Assembly (NCBI RefSeq): GCF_014638845.1
Contig: NZ_BMFP01000005.1
Location: 370,016 to 434,015, forward strand
DNA from: Pontibacter amylolyticus
GTDB taxonomy: Bacteria; Bacteroidota; Bacteroidia; Cytophagales; Hymenobacteraceae
Length of the DNA stretch: 64,000 bases
Direction of reading: 5' to 3'
In this document: in pieces, positions 8,775 to 18,200 of the stretch
How positions within the stretch are numbered: the stretch's first letter is position 1
Layout: the number at the start of each line of letters is the position of its first letter
Made by a program: the position numbers and the translations under genes
The notes under the pieces: model-generated
What the model saw: the letters and a program-made list of their open reading frames with translations, nothing else
Database searches by the model: none
Told to the model about the DNA's origin: nothing

Positions 8775-9431
8775 ATGATAGAGCTTTCGGCACAGGGCTT
8801 CACTACCTTTTTGGACCTCCTGGGGACTTTCGCGTTTGCCGTGAGCGGTATCCGCTGGGCTGCCAACAAGCAGTTCGACTGGTTTGGGGCCTATGTCATT
8901 GGGCTGGTAACGGCCATCGGGGGCGGCACAACCCGGGATTTGCTGCTCAATGTCCCGCCTTTCTGGATGCAGAATGCCAGTTACCTGATCGTGACAGGTA
9001 TAGCCCTGCTGGCCACGATCGTATTCCGGAACCAGCTTTTCCGTTGGGGCAGAGCCTTGTTTCTGTTCGACTCCATTGGGTTGGGTTTGTTTACGGTGGT
9101 CGGGATAGGGAAAAGTCTGGAGGCGGGGCTGCCCTTCTGGGTATGCATTATGATGGGGGCCATCACCGGCACGGTGGGTGGCGTCATCCGGGATGTTTTG
9201 CTCAACGAGATGCCGCTCCTGTTCCGGAAAGACATTTACGCCCTGGCCTGTATTGTGGGTGGTATCGTGTATATGATCAGCTATCAGTACGACCTGTCCA
9301 TCTCCATAACTGAACTCCTGGCTGCCCTCACCGTCATCCTGATCCGGATAGTGGCGGTGCGGTACCATATCCAACTGCCTTTTCTAAACCCCATTGACTC
9401 GGAGCGCGGGGGCAGGAACAAAAAGGAATAG
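8775..9431 (+). CDS. TRIC-type (UPF0126/YicG) cation channel family protein
   Basis: This 218-residue integral membrane protein has seven predicted membrane segments and an internal repeat. Each half contains the family glycine/arginine signature: GGGTTRDLLLN in the first and GGVIRDVLLN in the second. Prokaryotic TRIC homologues form trimeric monovalent cation channels, though glycine has also been proposed as a substrate for YicG-type members. I choose the ATG at 8775 (MIELSAQGF); the upstream in-frame Met would add 21 polar residues with no family match. Confidence 0.88.
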   Translation: MIELSAQGFTTFLDLLGTFAFAVSGIRWAANKQFDWFGAYVIGLVTAIGGGTTRDLLLNVPPFWMQNASYLIVTGIALLATIVFRNQLFRWGRALFLFDSIGLGLFTVVGIGKSLEAGLPFWVCIMMGAITGTVGGVIRDVLLNEMPLLFRKDIYALACIVGGIVYMISYQYDLSISITELLAALTVILIRIVAVRYHIQLPFLNPIDSERGGRNKKE

Positions 9432-9447
9432 CTGTTGCTAGGGGTGG

Positions 9448-9816
9448 CTACAGTAGTCGGTTGTTTCTGACTTCCCTAATGGTTATGCTTTGCGGATCTA
9501 CCACGACCTGCAGTGGTGGCCGCCCTGGCTGAGTAGCCTCTATTTTGGTGCTGTATAGCGATACAGGCACAAACGCTCTGATCTTAGCCTCCTGCGCCGC
9601 CAACTCTTTGATCAGGGCCTGGGCCTCGGCCGTGTTTTTATCAGCGTTTGTTTTGTTCTCAACAAATTGCTTTAGCGAATCAAAATCCACCTGCTGCTCG
9701 TCGGCCAGGGCAGACTCCGTTACCTGCGCCTTTTTGCGTACATCATATGTAGCCTGTAGCTTTTCTCTGAGTTCCAGAATTCTGTTGCTGCAAAGGTAAA
9801 ATTGGTCCTGTGTCAT
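9448..9816 (-). CDS. Hypothetical coiled-coil protein
   Basis: This 122-residue protein is of unknown function. Residues 12-75 are rich in Glu, Gln, Lys and Ala with heptad-like spacing and likely form a coiled coil. The last 40 residues are strand-like (LQVVVDPQSITIREV). No signal peptide or membrane segment is seen, so it is probably cytoplasmic. It starts 9 bp after the stop of the hypothetical gene at 9826-10254, so the two are probably co-transcribed. Confidence 0.6.
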   Translation of the reverse strand: MTQDQFYLCSNRILELREKLQATYDVRKKAQVTESALADEQQVDFDSLKQFVENKTNADKNTAEAQALIKELAAQEAKIRAFVPVSLYSTKIEATQPGRPPLQVVVDPQSITIREVRNNRLL

Positions 9817-9825
9817 TTCTGTGAG

Positions 9826-10254
9826 TTAAGCAAGGTTGTACATGATGGGGTTGTAGCGCTGAACCAGGTCTTCGATGGTGATCAGCTGTACGCTTTGTAC
9901 CAGCGTGGCCCTTAACCCGCCTACCATAACTGATTCGACTGAGGCGTCTAGTATGAGATAGTGCTCTTCTTCCGCATCCTTTTCCTCAAACATAACAGAG
10001 TAAAACCGGTGCCCTGCTTCTCGACTGTGCAACTCAACAAGGCCTCCTTTCATAGTCCCGTCCGATAGCAGCCGCACAGCTGTGCTGTTCGTGTAACTAA
10101 TAAGGTATGCGTTGTTCTTTAATGATCGCCTGTTTATCAGCATCAGGTTCTGGTTGCCTTCAAAACTGAGCAATTCGATCATGCCCGGCTTTCTTCCCAG
10201 TTGTTGAGCAAGGTAAGCAGCATGGTCGCTGTAGTTAACGTTGTCATATTTCAT
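9826..10254 (-). CDS. Hypothetical protein
   Basis: This 142-residue soluble protein is of unknown function, with alternating strand-like segments (LMLINRRSLKNNAYLISY, HYLILDASVESVMVGG). There is no signal peptide and no catalytic motif that I recognise. It is the first of a two-gene unit with 9448-9816, reading away from the small secreted protein gene at 10581. Confidence 0.6.
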   Translation of the reverse strand: MKYDNVNYSDHAAYLAQQLGRKPGMIELLSFEGNQNLMLINRRSLKNNAYLISYTNSTAVRLLSDGTMKGGLVELHSREAGHRFYSVMFEEKDAEEEHYLILDASVESVMVGGLRATLVQSVQLITIEDLVQRYNPIMYNLA

Positions 10255-10580
10255 GGTCGAAGTTTAAGCAGCGGGACGAGTAAAAGCGGGGCAGCCAGAC
10301 GGCCTGTCGATTTTGGCCATCGGGCCGGGTGAGTGCTGAGACTATGTAACAAGCGCGATGCCCTTAATAGTTTAGAAATCAATGGTATTCTTCTGTGCAA
10401 AACAAGAAAGCTATACCTACTCCGTGTCGGCAGAAAGCGATAAAAACCAACTATGTGCCCTGAGATGGCCACGAAGTGCTTTTTAAAATATAAATGTCTT
10501 ATTATCAATAATTTACGCTTAACGCATTTGTTTAACCGTATACTATAGTAGGATAATAGAACATACCTTTTCCTGCCAAC
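10255..10580. other. Divergent intergenic region
   Basis: This 326-bp spacer lies between a minus-strand and a plus-strand unit. It contains one CTATACCT octamer at 10411 and becomes AT-rich from 10480 towards the plus-strand start. No RNA gene, terminator or convincing promoter box is seen. Confidence 0.5.
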
Positions 10581-10946
10581 ATGAAAAACAAGACCCTTTT
10601 TATTACACTGCTCTCCGGAACGCTGCTGCTAGCTTTTTCTCCTACATTCGCTCAGACGGAACAAACTGAGAAAGAGCGCAAAACCGAGCAGCAGAAAGCG
10701 AAAGTGGAAGCAGACAAGCAGCGCCTGGACGACGCCTCCGATCTCAGAAAAGACACGAAGGCTGACGCACGCGAGGCCAAGGCAAATGCCAAAGAGGCCA
10801 AGCGCATCGACAAAGAAGCAGCCTATGCAGCCAAGCACGCCAAACGTGCTGCCAAAATGGAAGCAAAGGCACAACGGAACCGTACAGAGGCCGACAAACA
10901 GTCCAGGAAAGCTGCCAAAGCCACCCAGAAGTCAGATCTTAACTAG
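10581..10946 (+). CDS. Secreted Lys/Ala-rich coiled-coil protein
   Basis: This 121-residue protein has a clear signal peptide (residues 1-25, cleavage near FAQ). The mature part is made almost entirely of Ala, Lys, Glu, Asp, Arg and Gln, with repeated KAxAKEAK-like units, so it is probably one long helix or a disordered polybasic chain in the periplasm. No enzymatic motif is present. A 60-residue cytoplasmic protein gene follows after 17 bp. Its role is unknown; cell-envelope or nucleic-acid binding is possible but unproven. Confidence 0.7.
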   Translation: MKNKTLFITLLSGTLLLAFSPTFAQTEQTEKERKTEQQKAKVEADKQRLDDASDLRKDTKADAREAKANAKEAKRIDKEAAYAAKHAKRAAKMEAKAQRNRTEADKQSRKAAKATQKSDLN

Positions 10947-10963
10947 CCTGTATTTATACTACT

Positions 10964-11146
10964 ATGGAAAATAAATACCCTGAGGGGTCTATCGTGTATG
11001 CCAAAGTAAACCCTGGCCTGAAACTGGCGGTGAGACGCTACGCCAGGCGCATCTATTACTGCACCAACCTGGAGCACCCCCTGGCGAAAGAGCTTGTGTA
11101 CTATGAGCGGGAATTGATGGACGGCCCTACGGCGGAGGGCAATTAG
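10964..11146 (+). CDS. Small conserved-looking hypothetical protein
   Basis: This 60-residue protein is rich in Tyr and Arg (RRYARRIYYC), with no signal or membrane segment. It starts 17 bp after the secreted coiled-coil gene and ends 138 bp before a strong terminator, which fits a two-gene unit. The sequence looks like a compact folded protein (YPEGSIVYAKVNPGLKL resembles a small beta-barrel strand pair). The family is not recognised. Confidence 0.6.
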   Translation: MENKYPEGSIVYAKVNPGLKLAVRRYARRIYYCTNLEHPLAKELVYYERELMDGPTAEGN

Positions 11147-11284
11147 CCTGCCCACGAGTGGTTACTTGCAGCGCTCCCCACCCCCCGAAGGCTTCGGTTA
11201 TCAGTTTAGATATGGAGCACTTTGTAGCGCCTGACAGGTATAGCCGACCTCAACCTGTAGCGGCTTGAGCCATGCCAAACAAAC

Positions 11285-11324
11285 AAAAAAGCCCCACTGG
11301 TTTAACGTCAGTGGGGCTTTTTTG
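11285..11324. terminator. Rho-independent terminator
   Basis: A perfect 9-bp stem (GCCCCACTG / CAGTGGGGC) has an 8-nt loop, with an A-run before it and a T-run after it. It could work on both strands, ending the 10581-11146 unit and anything read from the tmRNA-like relic opposite. Confidence 0.9.
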
Positions 11325-11334
11325 CTTTGGGTTG

Positions 11335-11461
11335 TGGAGATGCAGGGATTCGGATTCTGGTCCAGATAAGGAAATCATCAAGCTTTTACCTGCCTGGATT
11401 CGCCATTTAGTGTTCGAACCGATCTTTGACAGGTAATACGTCCATCACCCGACACGCTTCT
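11335..11461 (-). pseudogene. Decayed second copy of the tmRNA gene
   Basis: Positions 11335-11378 match the last 44 nt of the intact tmRNA (13340-13383) with a handful of changes, including the TTCGA-type T arm region. After an abrupt join, 11395-11461 match the tmRNA segment around the resume site and pseudoknot 1 (13606-13672), including GTTCGAAC and TCATCACCCGACA. About 220 nt between these blocks, covering most of the tag frame and pseudoknots 2-4, are missing, and the 5' acceptor half is not recognisable. The relic cannot form the tRNA-like domain. It lies on the same strand as the real gene, 2005 bp away, with nhaA between. Confidence 0.8.
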
Positions 11462-11979
11462 GTCTTTTCACCTTTTCAGTAACGCCTCAGAATTATAGAA
11501 AAGCAGACGCTAAGCTTGCTCCGGAGTAAGTGCGCAAAAAGGATGCAGGTATGGAGGTAGCCAAGTGATATCGTTGCCGCAGATAGCTGTAGCCGCCAGC
11601 TCTTTTAGTTTAGGCGGGTGCGATGGAGCCACGACGTTGGGAATATCCTGCTGCATAGGGCCTTTGTAAAAATACCCTACAGTATACGGCCATCGCTGCT
11701 GAAGATGGTAACAAATTACAATGTATATCCCAACCGAAAGAATGAGACGGCCGGTGGCTCTTAATATCGTTATGCTAAAACATTTCTTTTAGCGTATGGT
11801 CTTCTCTTGAGATCTCAATTTGCCATATCCTCACCCACCCGTGATGGCAAAGTTCAGCGTTAAATGAACCTGATTTTTGCAGCATTATGCACTCGCTTAT
11901 ATTAGACTTATTGCAGTAATCTTTGACCTGAGCGAAGTTAGCAAACCACAACCTTACAAAAGTAATACTTCAAGCTAGC
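11462..11979. other. Intergenic region between tmRNA relic and nhaA
   Basis: About 520 bp have no gene that I can support. On the minus strand a frame of about 90 codons ends at 11510. It has one hydrophobic stretch (LILSVGIYIVICY) but no ATG start near its beginning, so it may be a gene fragment. The last 200 bp are AT-rich and presumably hold the nhaA promoter. Confidence 0.4.
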
Positions 11980-13236
11980 ATGAAAGGAATGAATTTTGTA
12001 GTTTTAGGCATGCTACAAAGAATCAACCTCACTCCTCTCAGAGAATTTTTAAGATCCGGGTCAGCAGGCGGCTTTATTTTAATGGCCTGTGTTGTGCTCT
12101 CTTTACTTATCGCAAACTCTCCCCTTGGACCTGGGTTTGAGCGCTTTCTTGCGCAACAAATAGGGTATGAGTCGGAAGCGCTGCAACTGAGGTACCCCGT
12201 TCTGCTTTGGATCAATGACGGCCTGATGGCAATATTCTTCCTACTGGTAGGATTGGAAATTAAAAGAGAGCTGGTAGAAGGCGAACTGTCTTCTTTTAAG
12301 CAAGCCGCTTTACCTGTGTTTGCCGCCATCGGCGGGATGTTGGTGCCAGCCGCAGTTTATACCTTGTTTAACCTGGGCACACCAACTGCAAATGGCTGGG
12401 GCATCCCCATGGCAACTGATATTGCCTTTGCCATCGCCGTAATAACGCTGCTGGGCAAACGAGTACCGCTCTCGTTGAAGGTGTTCTTAACGGCACTGGC
12501 CATTGTGGATGATTTAGGCGCCATTGTGGTGATCGCCGTGTTCTACACGAACGAAATGCACCTGAACTACCTGCTGTATGCGACAGGCGTTTTCGCTTTG
12601 TTGATCGTCTTTAACCGGATGGGTGTGAAGAACATATGGCTATACCTGCTTCCCGGCGTCGTGATCTGGTACTTTATCCATCATTCAGGTATACACGCAA
12701 CCATTGCAGGCGTACTGACCGCATTGACCCTGCCCACCACACCTGACGAAAAGGAATCTCCGCTGGAGAAACTGGAGCATGCCTTAGTTAAGCCTGTAAA
12801 CTTCCTTATCATGCCGATCTTTGCCTTGGCCAATACCAATATCGCGTTTGAGGCAAGCATGCTCGATGGGCTAACCAGCACGCTCGGTATGGGTATCATC
12901 TTCGGCCTGTTGGTAGGAAAACCGATCGGTATTGTCTTTTTCTCCTGGCTGTCGGTAAAGCTAGGTATAAGCTCCCTGCCTGCAGGCACCAAATGGTTAC
13001 AGTTCGTAGGCTTGGGCCTACTGGCAGGTATCGGGTTCACCATGTCCATCTTTATCGCCCTGCTCTCTTTCAGTGATCCGGCCTTCCAAACGCAGGCCAA
13101 GTTCGCCATACTTGTCGCCTCTATTGTAGCAGGTGTGTCCGGATACCTCTTCCTGAGAAGGATGGGCGCCAAGAACGAGCTGACGGAAGTGCCAATAACC
13201 CGGGAAGAGACGGTTCCGCAAGCAAGCAATCCATAG
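11980..13236 (+). CDS. nhaA: Na+/H+ antiporter NhaA
   Basis: NhaA exchanges sodium for protons across the inner membrane and supports salt and alkaline tolerance. The 418-residue protein has about twelve membrane segments. The ion-binding aspartate pair is at 177-178 in LAIVDDLGAIVVIAVFY, matching Asp163-Asp164 of E. coli NhaA. Family blocks GGFILMACVVLSLLIANS and GWGIPMATDIAFAIAVI are present. The annotated ATG at 11980 gives ten extra residues; the Met at 12010 (MLQRINLT) is an equally good start. The gene sits between the tmRNA relic and the intact tmRNA gene. Confidence 0.97.
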   Translation: MKGMNFVVLGMLQRINLTPLREFLRSGSAGGFILMACVVLSLLIANSPLGPGFERFLAQQIGYESEALQLRYPVLLWINDGLMAIFFLLVGLEIKRELVEGELSSFKQAALPVFAAIGGMLVPAAVYTLFNLGTPTANGWGIPMATDIAFAIAVITLLGKRVPLSLKVFLTALAIVDDLGAIVVIAVFYTNEMHLNYLLYATGVFALLIVFNRMGVKNIWLYLLPGVVIWYFIHHSGIHATIAGVLTALTLPTTPDEKESPLEKLEHALVKPVNFLIMPIFALANTNIAFEASMLDGLTSTLGMGIIFGLLVGKPIGIVFFSWLSVKLGISSLPAGTKWLQFVGLGLLAGIGFTMSIFIALLSFSDPAFQTQAKFAILVASIVAGVSGYLFLRRMGAKNELTEVPITREETVPQASNP

Positions 13237-13284
13237 CATAAGTACCTGCTCAGGAGATTAGCTATCGTTACCAGATTGTCAGAA

Positions 13285-13331
13285 AATAAATAAGGCCTTG
13301 CAAGTTGTATACCTGCAAGGCCTTATTTATT
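13285..13331. terminator. Bidirectional terminator between nhaA and ssrA
   Basis: An 18-bp perfect inverted repeat (arms 13285-13302 and 13314-13331, core AAGGCCTTGCA) has A/T-rich outer ends that provide a T-tract on either strand. It separates the convergent nhaA and tmRNA genes. Confidence 0.9.
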
Positions 13332-13339
13332 GTACTAAG

Positions 13340-13706
13340 TGGAGATGCAGGGATTCGAACCCTGGTCCAGACAAGGAAATCGACGGGCCTTCTACATGCT
13401 TAGACTTATTCGGATTGTCGGGAGCTTGCAAGTATAAGTCAAACTTATGCGCACTCCTTAGATGCTTTATTTCGCCTGTGCACCGCACCTTTACACAGAC
13501 TAGTCAATCGAGTCGAAGCCTCTGATGTGCAAGCAGATTCACGAAACCTGCACGAGACTATGGCTAGTGCTTAATACCTAGATTAAGCAGCCATGGCGTA
13601 GTTATATTCGCCAGTTATTGTTCGAACGGATTTTTAACAGGTGGTACGTTCATCACCCGACATGCTTACACGCAATCTGCACAAGCTGTCAATTCCAGTC
13701 ATCCCC
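13340..13706 (-). ncRNA. ssrA: tmRNA (SsrA)
   Basis: This 367-nt RNA gene reads from 13706 down to 13340. The 5' end GGGGATGACTGG and the 3' end CATCTCC-A pair as the acceptor stem (one G-U), and the T arm with GGTTCGAATCC precedes it; the terminal CCA is not encoded. The tag frame at 13583-13612 reads GEYNYAMAA then TAA, giving the tag (A)GEYNYAMAA, close to Bacteroidetes tags ending in ALAA. tmRNA with SmpB rescues stalled ribosomes. A decayed partial copy lies at 11335-11461. Confidence 0.96.
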
Positions 13707-14012
13707 GTAAGTTAAAGAACGTTGTATTCTTAAGCGGTATACTTCAAGAAGTATGCCACAAAGCTACACTTTTTTCGGCATACCGCCATTAGTTAGCTGC
13801 CTATAAAACACGTAGCCCACACAATTTAGTTTCGTTCTACGAAACAGAATAACACACCAGCCGCCCTTTCCGCACAATCTCTTCCATAGCGCCTGATTAT
13901 CAATACGCTATGCGCATACCGCTGCTATACCTACTCCAACAACCTATGCGAACGGCAGCCGTTACAAGGTCAATATCGTGCTTTTTCTATCTTATCACGA
14001 AATAGCATCCCT
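13707..14012. other. Intergenic region upstream of ssrA and cfa
   Basis: This spacer lies between divergent ssrA and cfa. It has a small hairpin at 13737-13757 (GGTATACTT/AAGTATGCC), a repeat of its GGCATACCGCC end near 13780, and one CTATACCT octamer at 13925. The ssrA promoter should lie within 13707-13760, but I cannot fix it. Confidence 0.4.
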
Positions 14013-15134
14013 ATGACAAGGAGTAGCTTGGAGCAGCAGGTAACTGACATGTTGGCAACAGCCGGCATCACCGTGAACGGTCCTAACCCCTGGGATCTGC
14101 AGGTGCAGGACGATCGTTTCTATAAACGGGTGCTCAGCCAGGGCTCACTTGGCCTGGCTGAGTCGTACATGGACGGCTGGTGGCACTGCGACCGCATAGA
14201 CGAATTTGTGAACAAAGCCATACGGGCAGACTTGTACCGGAACGCCCGGTTTGGCTGGCGCACTGTGCTGGAGGTACTACTTGCGAGACTAATCAACCTG
14301 CAACCCAAGGGCAAGGCGGCCCGCAATGCCCAGCGCCATTACGACATTGGCAATCAACTCTACCAACGCATGCTCGACAAGCGCCTGGTCTACAGCTGCG
14401 CCTACTGGAAAAACGCCGACGACCTGGACCAGGCCCAGGAGCATAAGCTTGACCTGGTATGCCGCAAGCTGCGGCTACAGCCCGGGCAGCGGGTGCTCGA
14501 CATTGGCTGTGGCTGGGGAAGCTTTGCCCGGTATGCGGCCGAAAGGTATGGAGTGGAAGTGGTGGGCGTGACCGTATCCAGGGAGCAGGCGGCACTGGCC
14601 CGCGAGCTTTGCAAGGGACTGCCCATCGAGATCAGGCTGCAGGACTACCGCGACGTGCGCGAGCAGTTTGACCACGTCGTGTCGATCGGGATGGCGGAGC
14701 ATGTGGGCTACCGCAACCACCGCACCTACATGCAAACGGCCGCCCGCTGCCTCAGAGACGAAGGGCTGTTTCTGCTGCACACCATTGGCGTCAATTTCTC
14801 TAAAACCTCCCCTGACCCGTTCATCGACAAGTACATCTTTCCAAACTGCCTGATCCCTTCGCTGCGGCAACTCACGGCCGCCATGGAGCACATTTTTGTG
14901 GTGGAGGACCTGCACAACTTCGGCCCGGACTACGACCGCACCCTGATGGCCTGGCACCAGAATTTCAACCAACACTGGCCCGAGCTGCAGGGCGAGTATG
15001 GGGAGCGCTTCTACCGGATGTGGAATTACTACCTGCTGTCCAGCGCTGGATCTTTTAGGGCCCGCAACAACCAGCTGTGGCAGTTCGTGCTCTCCAAAAA
15101 AGGTATACCCGGCGGCTACGAAGCGGTGCGCTAG
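14013..15134 (+). CDS. cfa: Cyclopropane-fatty-acyl-phospholipid synthase
   Basis: This 373-residue enzyme transfers a methylene from S-adenosylmethionine to unsaturated acyl chains of membrane phospholipids. The N-terminal lipid-binding domain contains GSLGLAESYMDGWW, and the methyltransferase domain carries the SAM motif VLDIGCGWGSFARYAA (about residues 160-175). The C-terminal part contains the family block IDKYIFPNCLIPS and ends RARNNQLWQFVLSKKG. The length is normal for Cfa. The stop codon overlaps an AGGTATAG octamer at 15133, the first of three within 27 bp. Confidence 0.96.
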   Translation: MTRSSLEQQVTDMLATAGITVNGPNPWDLQVQDDRFYKRVLSQGSLGLAESYMDGWWHCDRIDEFVNKAIRADLYRNARFGWRTVLEVLLARLINLQPKGKAARNAQRHYDIGNQLYQRMLDKRLVYSCAYWKNADDLDQAQEHKLDLVCRKLRLQPGQRVLDIGCGWGSFARYAAERYGVEVVGVTVSREQAALARELCKGLPIEIRLQDYRDVREQFDHVVSIGMAEHVGYRNHRTYMQTAARCLRDEGLFLLHTIGVNFSKTSPDPFIDKYIFPNCLIPSLRQLTAAMEHIFVVEDLHNFGPDYDRTLMAWHQNFNQHWPELQGEYGERFYRMWNYYLLSSAGSFRARNNQLWQFVLSKKGIPGGYEAVR

Positions 15135-15191
15135 GTATAGCAGGCAGGTATAGGTATAGTGGGTCTAGGTATGAGGTATACCGAAAAAAGC

Positions 15192-15221
15192 AAAGGCCGG
15201 TGGAGTGAATCACCGGCCTTG
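15192..15221 (-). terminator. Terminator downstream of M36 peptidase
   Basis: A perfect 10-bp stem (AAGGCCGGTG / CACCGGCCTT) has an 8-nt loop. Read on the minus strand it is followed by a T-rich run, so it suits the M36 peptidase gene ending at 15247. Confidence 0.75.
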
Positions 15222-15246
15222 CCCTGTCAGGATAGTTAAACACGCA

Positions 15247-18200
15247 TTATTTCTGCATCACAATTCGGATAAAGGACACGCCTTCGTCTGTTACCAGCCT
15301 GGCGATGTACATGCCGTTTGACAGTCTGCCTTTCTCGAACTGATAGACTTTGTGCTCACCCGCTCTGCCAGTGCCCTGTGCCAGCACAGTCACTACGGAG
15401 CCGCGCATATCGAGCACCTCCAGGGTATAGCCACCGTCCTGCGTCAGTGTAAAGCCGATGTCAGTTCTGGCGCCGAATGGGTTTGGTGTTGCACGCAGGG
15501 CCATTTTCTCAGCACTGATCTCAGCTTTGGCCGTGGCAGTTGCCGTAGCAGCCAGACCGCAGTTACCCAGTGTGCCATTCGCAGCGGTCAGCAGGTATGG
15601 CACTGCATTCGGGGCCACGCACTCTGCCACCCCGTCCACACATACCAGCACCTTGTCTTTCTTCTTGCCATCGCCGCAACGCACATCTACCACCGTAATC
15701 GTGATCGTCTTGTGCTTGATACAGCCATCGCCGTTAACGGCACGCACCGTGAAGGTATAAGTGCCGGCTGCTTTCGGCGTGAAGACCACACTGGCGCCCG
15801 ACGTTGCACTCAGGCCTTCTGCTCCGCTCCAGGTATACACATTGTCAGCATCGCCACCCGCCTGCAAGCGCACGTTCTGCGGACCGTAGCCTAGGTATAG
15901 GTTAGAAGCTACGCCACCTGTGTAAACATTAGAAGTAGCCACCGCCTCCAGGGTGAGCGGCGTAGTACAGGCGTACGTTTCCGGCAGATCGAAAGCCTCT
16001 ACCTGGTCGAAACGATTGGTGCTTAGCCCTTGTTTCGCGCTGTAGCCCAGGCCTCTTCTGGCAAACACTTTCCAGATCAGTTCCTGGTTGGCACCCTCGT
16101 AGTTCTGACGGTCGGCCAGCAGGATGGCATCACGACCATCGATGAAGCCAGGGCGGCAGACCTGCAGTTTCAAACCGTCGATCACCAGCTGCATGGCCAT
16201 GTTGTTGCCACCTTTGCCATTGTACAGGTCCGCATCGAAACCGTACTTGTCGATCATCGCCCAGGTCAAATCCCACAGCATGGTAGACCACACAAAACCG
16301 ACACCGTGCGGCTGGCTGATGGCCGCGTTGTTGGTAGAGGCATAGGTATGCGGGTTAATGCCGAAGTCAGTGGAGTAAGGTGCAGGGCGGATGCCGTTTC
16401 CATCAGTTGCCTGTCCTTGTGCATACGTACCGATGCCGCGCTTCTTAGCGCCTGTGTCACCTGGCTTCATGGTCATCATCAGGCCGAACCAGTCGCTCCA
16501 TCCCTCGCCCATCTGCTCGGCGTTGCTAAGGCAGCCCGTTACGGTGCGACCGCCTGTCAGACGGTTGGAGATGCCGTGGCCATACTCGTGCACGATGATG
16601 CCGTTGTCGAAGTCGCCGTCAATTTCGGGTCTGCCATCGTCTTTCAGACGAACGATCACTTCCTCTCCGGCATCAATGCGGGCTCTGAGGAGCGCGCCTG
16701 CCTCCTGGCTGATCATCACAGCAGGTATAGTAATGGGCATGGTGGGCGTTCCACCCATCGCAATCGGGCCTCCGGGAGCATTGTTGATGACGATCACAGC
16801 GATAGCGCCAGCCAGTTGGGCTGCCTCCACTTTCTCGGTAAACGGACAGTTCCCTCTGTACGCCACGGCGATGTTACCGGCAACCTCCGCCGTGTTTGAC
16901 AGCACGCCGCAACCTTCCTGCGGTACAGCGGACGTGCCTTGCCCTACCACCAGTTTGCCTACTACAGGGTCAGAGGTGAGTTTGCGGGCCCAGGCCGCTT
17001 CTGTAGCCGGATAGCTGCCCGCTACTGAGGATGGCGAAACGACGGATACCATGTCGGGGTCTGGCGGGCTGCTCCACAGGTACATCTGCATGCGTGGAGC
17101 AAAGCCGTCGGCCGGCGTAGCGAAGTTGGCGTTGTTGCGGGAAGTGCCGTTGCGATTGTCCTGTGCCTCTGCCAGCACCGGGTCACCCTGCGAGCCGCCT
17201 TTGCCATAGTTGTTGAGCTGGAAGTTACCGCTGGCCTCATCGAAGCCGTACTGGTACCACACATCGTGGATCACGTTGTTCCAGTAAAACAGGTTGGTGA
17301 TGGCCGCGTCACGGTTAACCACCGGCGGTTTGGTGAAGTCGATCGGGAAGTCGAAGCTGAGGTCAGCGCCACCGTCCGGGCTGTAGTTCAGGCTCCAGCT
17401 GTTGTTGTTGTTCGGGTCTTCGTAGGCGTACACGTTGTTGCCACGTGTTCTGGTTTCGGTGTGCCAGCCTTGTGGTGACGCCAGTTGGTCGGCAGCAGAA
17501 GTGCTTACGATGGAACGGGGTCCGTGGCTGGGGCTCTCTACCGGCATGGCGAATACGTTGTAGGCATTGGATACCCGCACGATGCTTGCCTGGGGTGCCG
17601 CTACATAAGGCGATGCCGTGCTATGGCTGTGGTTGTCGTGCATAAACTTGCCTCCGGGCCCGTCATTCTCAAACTGGCAGTGCACCACCATGTTGTCTTT
17701 GTCGAGCACAGCGCCGGTCGTGGCATCCAGGCGGAGGTTCCACCAGTTCTGGGCATCCAGTTCGTAGATAGACACTTCCCAGGCCAGGCGCAAACTGCCG
17801 TCTTCCATGGGTTGGTAGACCAGCTTGGCAGGTATAGGCTCGAGTGAGATTCCGGCTTTGGAGAAGACAACGGCTCTGTTTCGGCCATTGCCCCGCTCCT
17901 GCACGGTCAGTTGTTCTTTCATGGCTATACCCAGATGCTGCGCCGCTGCTGCCACAGCGCCGGCTGCGTCCAGGCCCGGCTGGTTTGATTTTACCCGCTT
18001 GCCCACCTGCTTCTGCATGCGGTTGCCCATGGTAATCACCTGCCCTTCCTTGCTCATGCTGATGTTGGTCACGGCGCCATGCACTTCAATCCCTCGGTAA
18101 AGTTGCTTGATGTACAGGTGCTTCATGCCGCTTTTGGGGCTCTCGTTTTCGCTGGCCAACTCGAGCTCAGCGACATCTTCGTCTTCTAATCCGAGCTGCT

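Noticed and set aside
11510..11800. Minus-strand frame of about 90 codons with a hydrophobic stretch between the tmRNA relic and nhaA
   Set aside because: It has no ATG near its start and a stop shortly upstream; at most it is a fragment of a lost gene.
16030..16899. 289-codon plus-strand frame opposite the M36 peptidase
   Set aside because: It is antisense to a well-supported enzyme, with no signal or domain.
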